Assembly (NCBI RefSeq): GCF_003751945.1
Contig: NZ_RJKL01000001.1
Span: 5,332,001 to 5,396,000 of the forward strand
Length of the DNA: 64,000 nucleotides
Reading direction: 5' to 3'
Source: Couchioplanes caeruleus
Lineage (GTDB): Bacteria; Actinomycetota; Actinomycetes; Mycobacteriales; Micromonosporaceae
Part shown: one piece after another, positions 1 through 10,355 of the stretch
Layout: each line of letters opens with the position of its first letter
How positions within the stretch are numbered: the stretch's first letter is position 1
Position numbers and translations under genes: made by a program
Notes under the pieces: model-generated
Seen by the model: the letters and a program-made list of their open reading frames with translations, nothing else
Told to the model about the DNA's origin: nothing
Database searches by the model: none

Positions 1-1
1 G

Positions 2-514
2 ACCCACCGCGAATGGCATGCCGCCTTCACGCCGGTGCTCGACGTCGACGCGCTCGCCGAGGCGCTCGGCCCGGATACCCGGGTGCTGCTGCGCGGTCAC
101 TACTTCTACGGCCTCGCCGGCTTCCCGCTCCGGCACCCGCGGGTCAGCGACGTGTCGTCCTTCCCCGCGGTGGAGACCCTCTACCTCGCGGCCGACGCGC
201 TGATCACCGACTTCTCCTCGGTGATGTTCGACTACGCCGTGCTGGACCGGCCGCTGATCATCTTCGCGCCGGACTGGGAGATCTACCGGGCGGTCCGTGG
301 CGTCACGTTCGACCTGGAGACCGAGCATCCCGGCAGCTTCACCCGTACGTTCGACGAACTGGTCGAAGCGTTCCGCAGCGGCCGGGCGACCGGCGCCGAG
401 GCGGCCGCGGCCCGGGCCCGGTTCCAGGCGCGGTTCTGCTCCCTGGAGGACGGCCGCGCCGCCGAACGTGTGGTCCGCCGAGTGTTCCCCGGCGCGGGGG
501 TAGCCGATGTCTGA
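2..514 (+). CDS. CDP-glycerol glycerophosphotransferase family protein, C-terminal part (5' end outside window)
   Basis: This is the last 170 or so codons of a gene that begins before the window. The visible part matches the second half of the TagF/TagB-like glycerophosphotransferase fold: a histidine/proline-rich stretch (residues HPRVSDVSSFP), then AADALITDFSSVMFDYAVLDRPLI split over the nucleotide-binding region, then a PDWEIY...RGVTFD segment. In this family such enzymes polymerise glycerol-phosphate or related polyol-phosphate units on cell-wall teichoic acids at the cytoplasmic membrane face. The stop codon overlaps the start of the next gene by 8 bases, so the two are probably co-transcribed and translationally coupled. 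Substrate cannot be read from the sequence. Confidence 0.85.
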   Translation, partial: THREWHAAFTPVLDVDALAEALGPDTRVLLRGHYFYGLAGFPLRHPRVSDVSSFPAVETLYLAADALITDFSSVMFDYAVLDRPLIIFAPDWEIYRAVRGVTFDLETEHPGSFTRTFDELVEAFRSGRATGAEAAAARARFQARFCSLEDGRAAERVVRRVFPGAGVADV

Positions 515-3500
515 GCGGGTACCCGGTCTCGTCAGCGTCATCGTGCCGATCTACAACGTGGAACCGTTCCTGCGCGACTGCCTCGACTCGCTGCGCGCGC
601 AGACCTACCGCGACCTGCAGGTACTGATGGTGGACGACGGCAGCACCGACGGCTGCGCGGCCATCGCCGCGGAGTTCGCCGCGGCCGACCCCCGATTCGA
701 GCTGATCCGCCAGGCCAACGCCGGGCTCAGCGCCGCCCGCAACGTCGCCGTCCCGGCCGCCCGGGGCGAGTATCTGGCCTTCGTCGACAGCGACGACGTG
801 CTGGCCGCTCATGCCTACGAGCTGCTGGTGCAGGCCATGGCCGGGGGCGCGGACTTCGCCACCGGCGGCGTCCGCCGGTATTCCTCCCGCGGCACCTATC
901 GCGGCGCCCCGCACAACGAGGCGATCGGCCCCACCGATCTCGACACGCACGTCTCGCGCAACCCGAGTCTGCTGCGCGACCGCACGATCTGGAACAAGCT
1001 GTACCGCCGCAGCTTCTACGACGCACACGGCTTCGAGTTCCCGGTCGGCCGGCTCTTCGAGGACGTGCCGGTCACCGTGCCGGCGCACGCCCTGGCCACC
1101 AGCGTCGCCGTCGTCGGGGAGCCGATCTACTTCTGGCGGGTCCGCGAGGGCGCGGTCCGCTCGATCACCCAGTCCGACAACGGCCTGCGCAACCTGACCG
1201 ACCGGTTCTACTCGGTCAACCTGACCCGCAAGCTGCTCAGAGAGGCGGGTCAGGACGAACTGCTGCGGGTGTACGAGGAGCAGGCGGTCTGGGACAAGCT
1301 CAGCGGCTACCTCAAGTTCCTACCGGCCGCCTCGCCGGAGTTCCGCCAGACGTTCCTGGACCTGGCGACCGGTTACCTGGCCGAGCTCGATCCCGGCGCC
1401 GTCGACCGTCAGCCCGCCGGGATGCGCGAGCACTGGAGGCTGATCCGCGATCGCCGCGTCGACGACCTGATCGAGCTCATCGACCACGGGTTCCGCAAGC
1501 CCAAGGCGCCGTCGCGGCCCAGGCTCGAATCGGCCGTCCGCGGCCTCGCCTGGCGAGACGGCCGGCTGGAGCTGACCGGCTACGCCTTCGTGCCCGGCCG
1601 CCCGCCGCGCCGGTTCGGCTTCCGGATGCTCTGGCTCTCCAGCGAGGGCGGACGGCGCAAGATTCCGCTGCGGACACGGGCGTACCGGGACCGCACGGCC
1701 GCCCCGGCCGAGCAGGCGGCGGGGTTCGCCGTCTCGGTGAACCCTTTGGCCCTGCGCAAGGGGAAGGTCTGGCGCAGCGGCACCTGGACCGTCGCGGTCG
1801 CCGCGACCAGCGGTCTCACGCTGCGGCGGGCCGCGCTACGGATGGCCGAGGACTGGACCGGACCGCTGCCGCGCCTGCGGATGGAGCCGGGTGTCTGGGT
1901 CGCGCCGATCGTGACCAAGGGCCGCCTGCGGCTGCGGGTCGGCAAGTCGGACGGCTGGCTCACCGCGAGCCACCGCGACGGCGACGACCTGGTGCTGCGG
2001 GGCATCCTGCGCAGGAGGCCGAAGGGTCCGGTCCGGATCGAGCTCAGCCGGGTCCGCGGGCTCGCCTCGCTCCGGGTGAGCGTTGAGGTGGCCCCGGACG
2101 GCCGCTCCTTCACCGCGCGCGTCCCGCTGACCGGCATCGGCCTCGACGTCGTCGACGACAACCACGCGACCGGCCTGTACGCCCAGCGCTTCAGGATCGA
2201 CATCGTGGTCGAGGACAAGCCGGTCCAGCTCATCGCCGACGACGGGTACGAGCCGTTCCGGACCGTACAGGGCACCGACGAGGTCTGCACGGCCGTCTCC
2301 GCCACCGGTCAGGTCTCGCTCCGCACCCGCCCGGCCGGCCCGGTCGTGACCTCCGCCGAGTGGCGTCCCGACGGCGCACTGGTGCTCAGCGGCGACGGCC
2401 CGCGCGACGTCGAGGGCGAACTGCTGCTGCGCCTGCGCAAGCGCCGCAGAGACCTCGGCATGCCGCTGCGGGTGGTGGACGGCCGCTGGCAGGTGGTCGT
2501 CGACCCGTCCGCCGTGCCCGGCCTGGCCGGAGCGTTGCCGCTGGTGGCGGGCACCTGGGACCTTTCGTTCCGGTCCGCCGGCAGGCGCAGGCGGGCCACC
2601 GTGGAGCTCGGCTTCGCCGGGACGGTCCTCGCCGGCCTACCGACCTGCGCGACGGCCGGCGACGGTGTGCGCAGCGTGCTGCGTCCGGCCGGGGACGAGC
2701 GGGCCATGCTCGTGGTCGAGGCGCCCGCCCCGGACCCGGCCGGGCAGGAGCGTCTGCGGGCCGCGTACGCCCCGGTGGCGGGCCGGCCCGCACCGTGCGA
2801 CGTCGTGCTCTTCGACGCCGCGCCGGGCCGCCGCTTCGCCGACGACCCTGCCGCGCTCCTGGCGGAGCTGACCGGGCGGCCGGACGCCCCGGCGGCCCGC
2901 TGGACGGTCGAGCGCGGCCAGCCGGTGCCGCCCGGCGCCGGCCCGGTCGTGCACGGCAGCGAGGCCTGGTACGCGGCGCTCACCACCAGCCGCTGGATCG
3001 TCACCAACGACGACCTGCCCCGCTGGTTCACGCCCCAGGACGGTCAGGTCGTGCTCCGGCTCGCCGGCGGCTGGCCGATCGCCCGCTTCGGCGCCACCGC
3101 CGAGCGGCACCCGCTCGGCCGGGAGCTGATCGAGCAGATCGAATCCGACGCGGCGAGCTGGACGGCGCTCGCGTCACCCGGCGCCTCGGCGACCCCCGTA
3201 CTTCGTCGGGAGCTGCGCTTCGACGGCCCGGTGCTGGAGTACGGCCGCCCGGCCAACGACATGCTGGCCACCATGGACGCCGAGGAGGCCCGGACGGCGG
3301 TGCTGAAGCGCCTCGGGCTGAATGCCGGCACCCGCCTCGTCCTGTACGCCCCCACCCGGCGCCCGATGGACCTGCGCAAACGCGGCTGGAGCGACCCCGG
3401 CAAGCTGCTGGACCTGCCGGGCGTGGCGGCCGCGCTGCCGCCGGATCACACGCTGCTGGTCCGCCGCCACCCGGCGCTCGGCGACGACGTGCTGGGCCTC

Positions 3501-3923
3501 GGCCTGGTCGACGGCGTGCTGGACGTCTCGGGTCACCCCCGGGCGGCCGAGCTGCTGCTCGCCGCGGACGCGCTGATCACCGACTACTCGGCGCTGCTCG
3601 CCGACTTCGCGGTGACCGGCCGACCGGCCCTTCTTTACGTCCCCGACCTCGCGGAGTTCGAGGCCTCTCCCGGCCTCAACGCCGACCTCGCCACGGCCGC
3701 GCCCGGGCCACTGCTGCGGACCTCCGCGGAGGTGATGGCCGCGGTGCGGGAGCTCGGCGCGATCGCCGCGAAGTATGCGCCCGCCGTCGAGGCGTTCGCC
3801 GAGAGCCACGCCACCGCGGGGGAGGGCGCGGCGGTGCGACTGGTCGACTGGCTGCTCGCGGCCGGACGAAGGGGGAGAGGCGGTGGAGGCCGCGTGACTG
3901 AGGACACTATCGTTCTGCCATGA
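507..3923 (+). CDS. Bifunctional family-2 glycosyltransferase / CDP-glycerol glycerophosphotransferase
   Basis: A 1,138-residue protein with two enzyme domains. Residues about 8-230 are a GT-A family-2 glycosyltransferase: VSVIVPIYN, the nucleotide-binding DDGSTDG near residue 43 and the metal-binding DSDD near residue 93. Residues about 930-1,110 are a second glycerophosphotransferase domain with YAPTRR near 946, an RRHP motif and ADALITDYSALLADF near 1,020. The roughly 600 residues between look beta-rich and are not recognised. The likely role is transfer of a sugar and a polyol-phosphate to a wall teichoic-acid-like polymer. The gene overlaps its upstream neighbour by 8 bases and the next gene by ATGA, so all three genes form one operon. 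Confidence 0.85.
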   Translation: MSERVPGLVSVIVPIYNVEPFLRDCLDSLRAQTYRDLQVLMVDDGSTDGCAAIAAEFAAADPRFELIRQANAGLSAARNVAVPAARGEYLAFVDSDDVLAAHAYELLVQAMAGGADFATGGVRRYSSRGTYRGAPHNEAIGPTDLDTHVSRNPSLLRDRTIWNKLYRRSFYDAHGFEFPVGRLFEDVPVTVPAHALATSVAVVGEPIYFWRVREGAVRSITQSDNGLRNLTDRFYSVNLTRKLLREAGQDELLRVYEEQAVWDKLSGYLKFLPAASPEFRQTFLDLATGYLAELDPGAVDRQPAGMREHWRLIRDRRVDDLIELIDHGFRKPKAPSRPRLESAVRGLAWRDGRLELTGYAFVPGRPPRRFGFRMLWLSSEGGRRKIPLRTRAYRDRTAAPAEQAAGFAVSVNPLALRKGKVWRSGTWTVAVAATSGLTLRRAALRMAEDWTGPLPRLRMEPGVWVAPIVTKGRLRLRVGKSDGWLTASHRDGDDLVLRGILRRRPKGPVRIELSRVRGLASLRVSVEVAPDGRSFTARVPLTGIGLDVVDDNHATGLYAQRFRIDIVVEDKPVQLIADDGYEPFRTVQGTDEVCTAVSATGQVSLRTRPAGPVVTSAEWRPDGALVLSGDGPRDVEGELLLRLRKRRRDLGMPLRVVDGRWQVVVDPSAVPGLAGALPLVAGTWDLSFRSAGRRRRATVELGFAGTVLAGLPTCATAGDGVRSVLRPAGDERAMLVVEAPAPDPAGQERLRAAYAPVAGRPAPCDVVLFDAAPGRRFADDPAALLAELTGRPDAPAARWTVERGQPVPPGAGPVVHGSEAWYAALTTSRWIVTNDDLPRWFTPQDGQVVLRLAGGWPIARFGATAERHPLGRELIEQIESDAASWTALASPGASATPVLRRELRFDGPVLEYGRPANDMLATMDAEEARTAVLKRLGLNAGTRLVLYAPTRRPMDLRKRGWSDPGKLLDLPGVAAALPPDHTLLVRRHPALGDDVLGLGLVDGVLDVSGHPRAAELLLAADALITDYSALLADFAVTGRPALLYVPDLAEFEASPGLNADLATAAPGPLLRTSAEVMAAVRELGAIAAKYAPAVEAFAESHATAGEGAAVRLVDWLLAAGRRGRGGGGRVTEDTIVLP

Positions 3924-4603
3924 CCTCCATCGCGCTCGCTGAGGAGCTCCTCCTCCTCGCGTATGACGACCAGACCGGCAAGGCGACCGGTTCCCGCATC
4001 GGACTCGACCTCGGCATGGCCGCGGCGGTGCTGGTCGACCTCGCGCTGGCCGGGCGGATCGCCTACGTCAACGGCAACATCGTCGTCACCGACGCGACGC
4101 CGACCGGCGAGCCGATCGCCGACCTCGTGCTGGCCAAGGCGGCCGGGGACAGCCCGCACACGCCGGCACAGTGGGTCCAGCGCCTGCGCCACCGCCTCCG
4201 GGAGCGGGTCCTCGAGGACCTGGTGTCGCGGGGCGTGATCCGCGATGTCGACGAGACCCAGCTCGGGGCCATCCACGTGCACCGCTATCCGACGACCGAC
4301 CCGGCGTGCGAGGCCGAGATCCGCAAGCGGCTCGCCGAGGCGCTGATCACCGACGCGATCCCGGACGAGCGCACCGCCGCCCTGGCCACGCTGCTGGTCG
4401 CGACGCGGATGGAGCCGGCGCTGCGGCTCCCGCCGGAGGAACAGGCCCGCGCCCACGAGCGCCTGGAGGAGATCGCCAACGGAGCCGGCTTCGCCGGCGG
4501 CGCCAACCTCGAGGACTCCATCGTTCGCCCCAGCGTCGCCCTGGTGGTGGCCACGCTGAGCCGCGCCATCACCGCCGCCCTGGGCGCCCCCAAGACCCCG
4601 TAG
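3920..4603 (+). CDS. GPP34 (GOLPH3/Vps74-like) family protein
   Basis: A 227-residue protein of the GPP34 family. It opens with the typical ALAEELLLLAYDDQTGK and has the long helical body and the TLLVATRME region seen in actinobacterial members. In eukaryotes the family (GOLPH3/Vps74) binds PI4P and retains Golgi glycosyltransferases. The bacterial role is not established. It starts inside the stop codon of the glycosyltransferase/glycerophosphotransferase gene (ATGA), so it is translated in the same operon. Because of that linkage I infer, without direct evidence, a scaffold or membrane-recruitment role for the wall-polymer enzymes. No signal peptide or membrane segment is visible. Confidence 0.85.
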   Translation: MTSIALAEELLLLAYDDQTGKATGSRIGLDLGMAAAVLVDLALAGRIAYVNGNIVVTDATPTGEPIADLVLAKAAGDSPHTPAQWVQRLRHRLRERVLEDLVSRGVIRDVDETQLGAIHVHRYPTTDPACEAEIRKRLAEALITDAIPDERTAALATLLVATRMEPALRLPPEEQARAHERLEEIANGAGFAGGANLEDSIVRPSVALVVATLSRAITAALGAPKTP

Positions 4604-4666
4604 GCAGCCGCGTCGCCGCGGCCGTGCTCGTTCCCCCCGAAAGACCATAGGCACCGCGTCGCCGCG
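4592..4666 (+). repeat. Direct duplication spanning the GPP34 stop codon
   Basis: The bases around the TAG stop (4592-4620: AAGACCCCGTAGGC then a CCGCGTCGCCGCG block) reappear at 4641-4666 as AAGACCATAGGC plus the same CCGCGTCGCCGCG block. The copies are about 49 bases apart and differ by a few substitutions and small deletions. The duplication carries the stop codon itself. Confidence 0.7.
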
Positions 4667-4699
4667 CCCCCTCGCGAACGCTCCGAGGGCGCGGCGGCG
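4657..4699. terminator. Bidirectional hairpin terminator between convergent genes
   Basis: The arms 4657-4674 and 4684-4699 can form a 16-pair GC-rich stem with one wobble pair and a two-base bulge, closing a loop of about 9 bases. It lies between the GPP34 gene and the convergent phosphosugar mutase gene. No U-tract follows, which is common in actinomycetes. Confidence 0.6.
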
Positions 4700-4704
4700 G
4701 TCGG

Positions 4705-6354
4705 CTAGAGGCCCAGGGCGGCCGAGACTTCTTTGCGGAGCTGGGCCATGCCCACCCCGGAACGGAACTGGGCGTTGGCGAGCTTGCCCGTCTTCCCGAC
4801 CGGCTCGACCACCTCCAGGTACGCCTTGAGCTTCGGTTCCGTGCCCGAGGGCCGGATGACTACGCGCACGCCCGAGGTCCGCAGCGTCAGCACGTCCGCC
4901 GCCGGTGCCCGGTCCTCGACCTCGGTCACCGGCTGGCCGAGCAGCGTCGCGGGCGGGTTCGCCCGGACATGCGCCATCGCCCGGGTGATCTCGGTGAGGT
5001 CGTCGACCCGGACCGACACCTGGTCGGTACGGTGCACGCCCAGCTCGGTGTCCAGCTCATCCAGGCGGTCCCGCAGCGACTTGCCCTCGGCCTTGAGGCC
5101 GGCGGCGAGCTCGGCCACGGTCAGGGCTGCGGTGATGCCGTCCTTGTCGCGGACCAGATCGGGGGCCACGCAGTAGCCGAGCGCCTCCTCGTAGCCGAAG
5201 GCCAGCTCCTCGGCGCCGCGGACGATCCACTTGAAGCCGGTCAGGGTCTCGGCGTACGGCGCGTCCCGGGCCGCGCACAGCGCCTTGAGCTGGGTCGACG
5301 ACACGATGGTGGTGGCGTACGTGCCCGGCGTGCCGCGGCGGATGAGCTGGTCGGCCAGCAGCAGACCCAGCTCGTCGCCGCGCAGGGGCCGCCAGCCGCC
5401 GTCCTCGCCGGCCGGAATCGCCACCGCACAGCGGTCCGCGTCCGGGTCGTTGGCGATGGCCAGGTCCGCGTTCTCGGCCGTGGCCAGCGCGAGGAGCAGG
5501 TCCATCGCCCCAGGCTCCTCCGGGTTGGGGAACGCCACCGTGGTGAACTCAGGATCGGGCTCGAACTGCTCGGCCACGACCGCGGGCGCCGCGAATCCGG
5601 CGGCGGTGAACGCGTCCACCAGCACCCTGCCGCCCACGCCGTGCAGCGGCGTGTACGCGACCTTCAGCTCGCGGGCACCGGCCGGGATCACGGCCGCCGC
5701 GCTGTCCACGTATCCCTGGACGATGTCCTCTCCCAGGACCGTGCCGGGGTCGCCGAGCTTGACCTCGGCCAGCGTCCCGACCGCCTGGATGGCGGCCTCG
5801 ATGCCGGCGTCGGCGGGCGGCACGATCTGGGCCCCGGCGCCGCCCGGGCCGCCGAGCTGCGCTCCCAGGTAGACCTTGTAGCCGTTGTCCTGCGGCGGGT
5901 TGTGGCTGGCGGTGACCATGACCCCGGCGACGGCGTCGAGCTTGCGCACCGCGTACGCCAGCACCGGCGTCGGCAGCGGACGCGGCAGCACCAGCGCCTC
6001 GCGGCCGGTGGCGGTGGCCACCCGGGCGGTCTGTTCGGCGAACTGCCGTGAGCCGTGCCGCGCGTCGTACCCGATGATCAGGGGTCCCTCGCCGCCCTGG
6101 GCGGCGAGCCAGCCGACCAGGCCGGCGGCGGCGCGGGTGACGACCGCGAGGTTCATGCCGTTCGGCCCGGCGCGCAGCCTGCCGCGCAGACCGGCGGTCC
6201 CGAAGGTCAGCGGGCCGGCGAACCGGTCGGCGAGCTCGGCGGCGCTGTCCGGAAGCCGGTCGAGCAGCGCCCGGATCTCGTCGCGGCCGGCCGGGTCGGG
6301 ATCATCGGCCAGCCAGGTCTCGGCCAGCTTGCGAAGGTCGTCAGTTGTTGCCAT
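4705..6354 (-). CDS. Phospho-sugar mutase (phosphoglucomutase/phosphomannomutase family)
   Basis: A 549-residue alpha-D-phosphohexomutase. It carries the phosphoserine catalytic loop TASHNPPQDNGYKVY near residue 150, the metal-binding loop NDPDADRC near residue 300, a sugar-binding GEE-like segment (YEEALGY) near 375, and the phosphate-binding RPSGTEPKLKAY near the C-terminus. It interconverts hexose 1- and 6-phosphates to supply nucleotide sugars or glycolysis; glucose and mannose specificity cannot be separated from the sequence. The ATG was chosen because a TATCCA element sits 6 bases upstream, typical of a leaderless transcript. The length is normal for the PGM2/ManB-like subfamily. Confidence 0.92.
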   Translation of the reverse strand: MATTDDLRKLAETWLADDPDPAGRDEIRALLDRLPDSAAELADRFAGPLTFGTAGLRGRLRAGPNGMNLAVVTRAAAGLVGWLAAQGGEGPLIIGYDARHGSRQFAEQTARVATATGREALVLPRPLPTPVLAYAVRKLDAVAGVMVTASHNPPQDNGYKVYLGAQLGGPGGAGAQIVPPADAGIEAAIQAVGTLAEVKLGDPGTVLGEDIVQGYVDSAAAVIPAGARELKVAYTPLHGVGGRVLVDAFTAAGFAAPAVVAEQFEPDPEFTTVAFPNPEEPGAMDLLLALATAENADLAIANDPDADRCAVAIPAGEDGGWRPLRGDELGLLLADQLIRRGTPGTYATTIVSSTQLKALCAARDAPYAETLTGFKWIVRGAEELAFGYEEALGYCVAPDLVRDKDGITAALTVAELAAGLKAEGKSLRDRLDELDTELGVHRTDQVSVRVDDLTEITRAMAHVRANPPATLLGQPVTEVEDRAPAADVLTLRTSGVRVVIRPSGTEPKLKAYLEVVEPVGKTGKLANAQFRSGVGMAQLRKEVSAALGL

Positions 6355-6360
6355 GCCATG

Positions 6361-6366
6361 TGGATA
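6361..6366 (-). promoter_or_regulatory. -10 element (TATCCA) of the phosphosugar mutase gene
   Basis: TATCCA lies 6 bases before the ATG on the minus strand, so the transcript would start at or next to the start codon (leaderless). Confidence 0.5.
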
Positions 6367-6417
6367 GCACGGCGGCAGCCTTCACCTGCTTTTACCCCTC
6401 GGTCTTGACAGGCGAGC

Positions 6418-8352
6418 TCAGCCGAGGGCGAAGGTTCTCACCAACTCGTCGAAGATCGGCCTGCTCTCGGCGAACTGTTCCTCCGTGCTGGTCAGGTAGA
6501 ACGAGTAAGCCTTGCCGTCACGCATGACGGCGCCCCAGAGGCCGTGCCGTTCGTCGCTGCAGGTGTACTCCAGGACCGCTCCGGGCTGGCCGGCGATGGT
6601 CTGGTCGGTGAGGCTGACCTGCGTGTACGGCTTCGGGCAGCTCGAGCCCTTCCTCTTGAGGTTGTTCTCCGCGATCTTCAGGAAGCCCTGCGCCGTGCCG
6701 TTGCCCGACTCGACCAGGAGCCGGACCCTGCGGTCGGCGCCCTTGTCGACGTAGTCGACGTAGCTGGTGGCGCTCCTCTTCTCCCAGCCCTTGGGCACCG
6801 ACACGCTGGTACCGCGGCCCTTGTAGGAGACCGTGGGGAAAGGTGCCACCGCGGCGGCACTGGGCTGCGGCCCGCCGCCCGCGGTCGGGGTCTTGGCGTC
6901 GTCGCCGCCCCCGGAGGAGGAGAGGGTCAGGACTAGCACGAGCACGAGCACCGCCGCCAGGCCGCCGCCGGCCGCGAGCTGGGTGTTGCGGGGCCAGCCC
7001 CGCACCGTGGTGACCGCCTTGCCGGTGGTCTCGCGGGCGGCGGCGACGGTCTTGTCGATGAGGGCCTTGCGCTTGGCACCGGGGCTCATGACGACGGTGC
7101 CGCCCGCCATCGGCTCCCGGGCCGCGCGGGCGCCGTCCCACTGCTGCCGGGGCGGCAGCACGCTGGTGGTGTCGCCGCCGGCCGTCGGCGGGATCACGCT
7201 GGTGTCGTCGCTGCGCCTCGGCCCCGGATACGCGCCCGTCGGCTGGTCGGCGGCGTCCGGGCCGCCGTCGGCCCGGTGCGGGCCGGCCTCGGCGCCGTTG
7301 CGCTTGAGCTTGGCCAGGTGCCCCGACAGCGACTCGCCGGGCGCCAGCATGGCCCGGCCGCCGATCTGGCCGCTGGGCTTGGGCTGCGGCGGGATGGGCT
7401 GGGTCTCGGCGGCCGGCGGGCGCTGCGACGGGACCACCGAGTACGGGTCCGTCATCAGGTGCGGCGGGGCCTTGCTGGCCAACGGGCCGGCGAGCTGCTG
7501 GCGCAGCATGGTGCGGGCGGTCTGCACATCGAAGCGGCGGGCCGGGTCCTTCTCCAGCAGACCCATCAGCACCGGGGTCAGCGAGCCGGCGCGCACCGCC
7601 GGGGTGGGCGGGTCCTCGACGACGGCGTGCATCGTCTCGATCGGGTCGCCCTTGTCGAACGGCGGCCGGCCCTCGATCGCGGTGTAGAGCGTCACGCCGA
7701 GCGAGAACAGGTCGCTGGGCGGGCCGAAGTCGCTGCCCATGGCCCGCTCGGGCGAGATGAAGTGCGGCGAGCCGAGCACCATGCCGGGCGTGGTGAGCTG
7801 CACGTCGGTGGGCATCCGGGCGACGCCGAAGTCGGTGAGCACGCAGCGGCCGTCGGTGCAGATCAGCACGTTGGCCGGCTTGACGTCACGGTGCAGGACG
7901 CCGTGCGCGTGCGCGACCTCGAGGGCGCCGAGCAGGGCGATGCCGATCTTCGCGACCACGCGGGCCGAGACCGGGCCGTCCTCGATCACCATGTCGGCGA
8001 GGCTGCGCGCCTCCAGCAGCTCCATGACGATCCAGGGCCGGCCGTTCTCGTGCACGACGTCGTAGACCTGCACGACGGCCGGGTGCTGCAGGGCCGCGGC
8101 GGCGCGGGCCTCGCGCATGGTGCGCTCGTACATCGCGTCGCGGTCGCTGGGCGCCAGGCCGGGCGGAAGGATGACCTCCTTGATGGCCACGTCGCGCCGC
8201 AGCAGGGTGTCGGCGGCACGCCAGACGGTGCCCATGCCGCCGTGACCGACCGCTGCGCGCAGCGTGTACCGCCCGCCGATGAGCGTGCCCGGGGCCGCGC
8301 GTCCGCTGATCGGAGCCGTGTTGCCACTGCTCCACGTGGGGATCTGAGTCAC
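6418..8352 (-). CDS. Receptor-type serine/threonine protein kinase (PknB-like) with extracellular C-terminal domain
   Basis: A 644-residue Hanks-type kinase. Residues about 25-290 form the kinase domain: glycine loop VGHGGMGTVW, catalytic lysine in VAIKEV, HRDVKPANVL near residue 155, DFG in LTDFGVARM, and an APE-like SPERAM. A proline/charge-rich linker follows, then one membrane span (AAVLVLVLVLTL near residue 465). The outside domain of about 140 residues starts around YKGRGTSVSVPKGW. No PASTA repeats are present, so the ligand is unknown. The extracellular domain resembles in size and pattern the tail of the second kinase at 25.8 kb (PSGW...GTGFSVPLP). A GTG start is used, and the gene is divergent from the acyl-CoA mutase gene. 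Confidence 0.92.
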   Translation of the reverse strand: MTQIPTWSSGNTAPISGRAAPGTLIGGRYTLRAAVGHGGMGTVWRAADTLLRRDVAIKEVILPPGLAPSDRDAMYERTMREARAAAALQHPAVVQVYDVVHENGRPWIVMELLEARSLADMVIEDGPVSARVVAKIGIALLGALEVAHAHGVLHRDVKPANVLICTDGRCVLTDFGVARMPTDVQLTTPGMVLGSPHFISPERAMGSDFGPPSDLFSLGVTLYTAIEGRPPFDKGDPIETMHAVVEDPPTPAVRAGSLTPVLMGLLEKDPARRFDVQTARTMLRQQLAGPLASKAPPHLMTDPYSVVPSQRPPAAETQPIPPQPKPSGQIGGRAMLAPGESLSGHLAKLKRNGAEAGPHRADGGPDAADQPTGAYPGPRRSDDTSVIPPTAGGDTTSVLPPRQQWDGARAAREPMAGGTVVMSPGAKRKALIDKTVAAARETTGKAVTTVRGWPRNTQLAAGGGLAAVLVLVLVLTLSSSGGGDDAKTPTAGGGPQPSAAAVAPFPTVSYKGRGTSVSVPKGWEKRSATSYVDYVDKGADRRVRLLVESGNGTAQGFLKIAENNLKRKGSSCPKPYTQVSLTDQTIAGQPGAVLEYTCSDERHGLWGAVMRDGKAYSFYLTSTEEQFAESRPIFDELVRTFALG

Positions 8353-8548
8353 GTAGGTGCCACCGAAGGGGGTTTAGGGGGCGGTCGGTCAACCCCGCTA
8401 TCTTGCCGGGTCGCACCCCCTTTCGAAAAGCCGATGGACGGGTGTTCTCCGGATCTCGACGCTGCGTGGTCGTGACGTAGCGCAGAGTGGAACTTATGGG
8501 ACGGTGCGTACAAAATCCCTCACGCGCGACGGAGGCTGAACGACGCTT

Positions 8549-8554
8549 TAGGAT
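8549..8554 (+). promoter_or_regulatory. -10 element (TAGGAT) of the acyl-CoA mutase gene
   Basis: TAGGAT is followed by 7 bases and then the GTG at 8562. This spacing supports a leaderless transcript and decides the start against an in-frame upstream ATG at 8487. Confidence 0.5.
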
Positions 8555-8561
8555 CCGTGGG

Positions 8562-10133
<1,572 letters not shown>

Positions 10134-10156
10134 CAGTGACGGATTTTGAACCGCGT

Positions 10157-10193
10157 CACCTCCTACATTCGTAACCCGTTGTTGTAGGAGGTG
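10157..10193 (+). promoter_or_regulatory. 11-bp perfect inverted repeat that contains a strong Shine-Dalgarno sequence
   Basis: CACCTCCTACA (10157-10167) pairs perfectly with TGTAGGAGGTG (10183-10193) around a 15-base loop; further wobble pairs extend the stem outward. The 3' arm contains AGGAGG, placed 11 bases before an in-frame ATG (10203) of the downstream M20 hydrolase frame. It could therefore mask that ribosome site, or it could simply end transcription of the mutase gene, whose stop is 23 bases upstream. Confidence 0.55.
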
Positions 10194-10272
10194 GTGGGAC
10201 GAATGCCGTCCGGAGATCGCGCCTATCAGGGCTTTCGTGACACTGCGCGACCCCGCCCGTACGGGAATGGCG

Positions 10273-10303
10273 TTGCACAGCGTCACGGAAATGGGTCTAG
10301 GCT
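10273..10303 (+). promoter_or_regulatory. Putative sigma-70-type promoter ahead of the M20 hydrolase gene
   Basis: TTGCAC (10273-10278) and TAGGCT (10298-10303) are separated by 19 bases. Transcription from here would start about 45 bases before the GTG at 10356 and exclude the upstream ATG at 10203. Confidence 0.4.
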
Positions 10304-10355
10304 ATCGCGCGTTGCCGAAAGTGGCCCAAACCTCGAGAGCGATAGAGAAACCGAC

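Noticed and set aside
2360..3901. 513-codon frame inside the glycosyltransferase/glycerophosphotransferase gene
   Set aside because: Arg/Ala/Pro-rich shadow frame; the other frame has clear enzyme motifs throughout.
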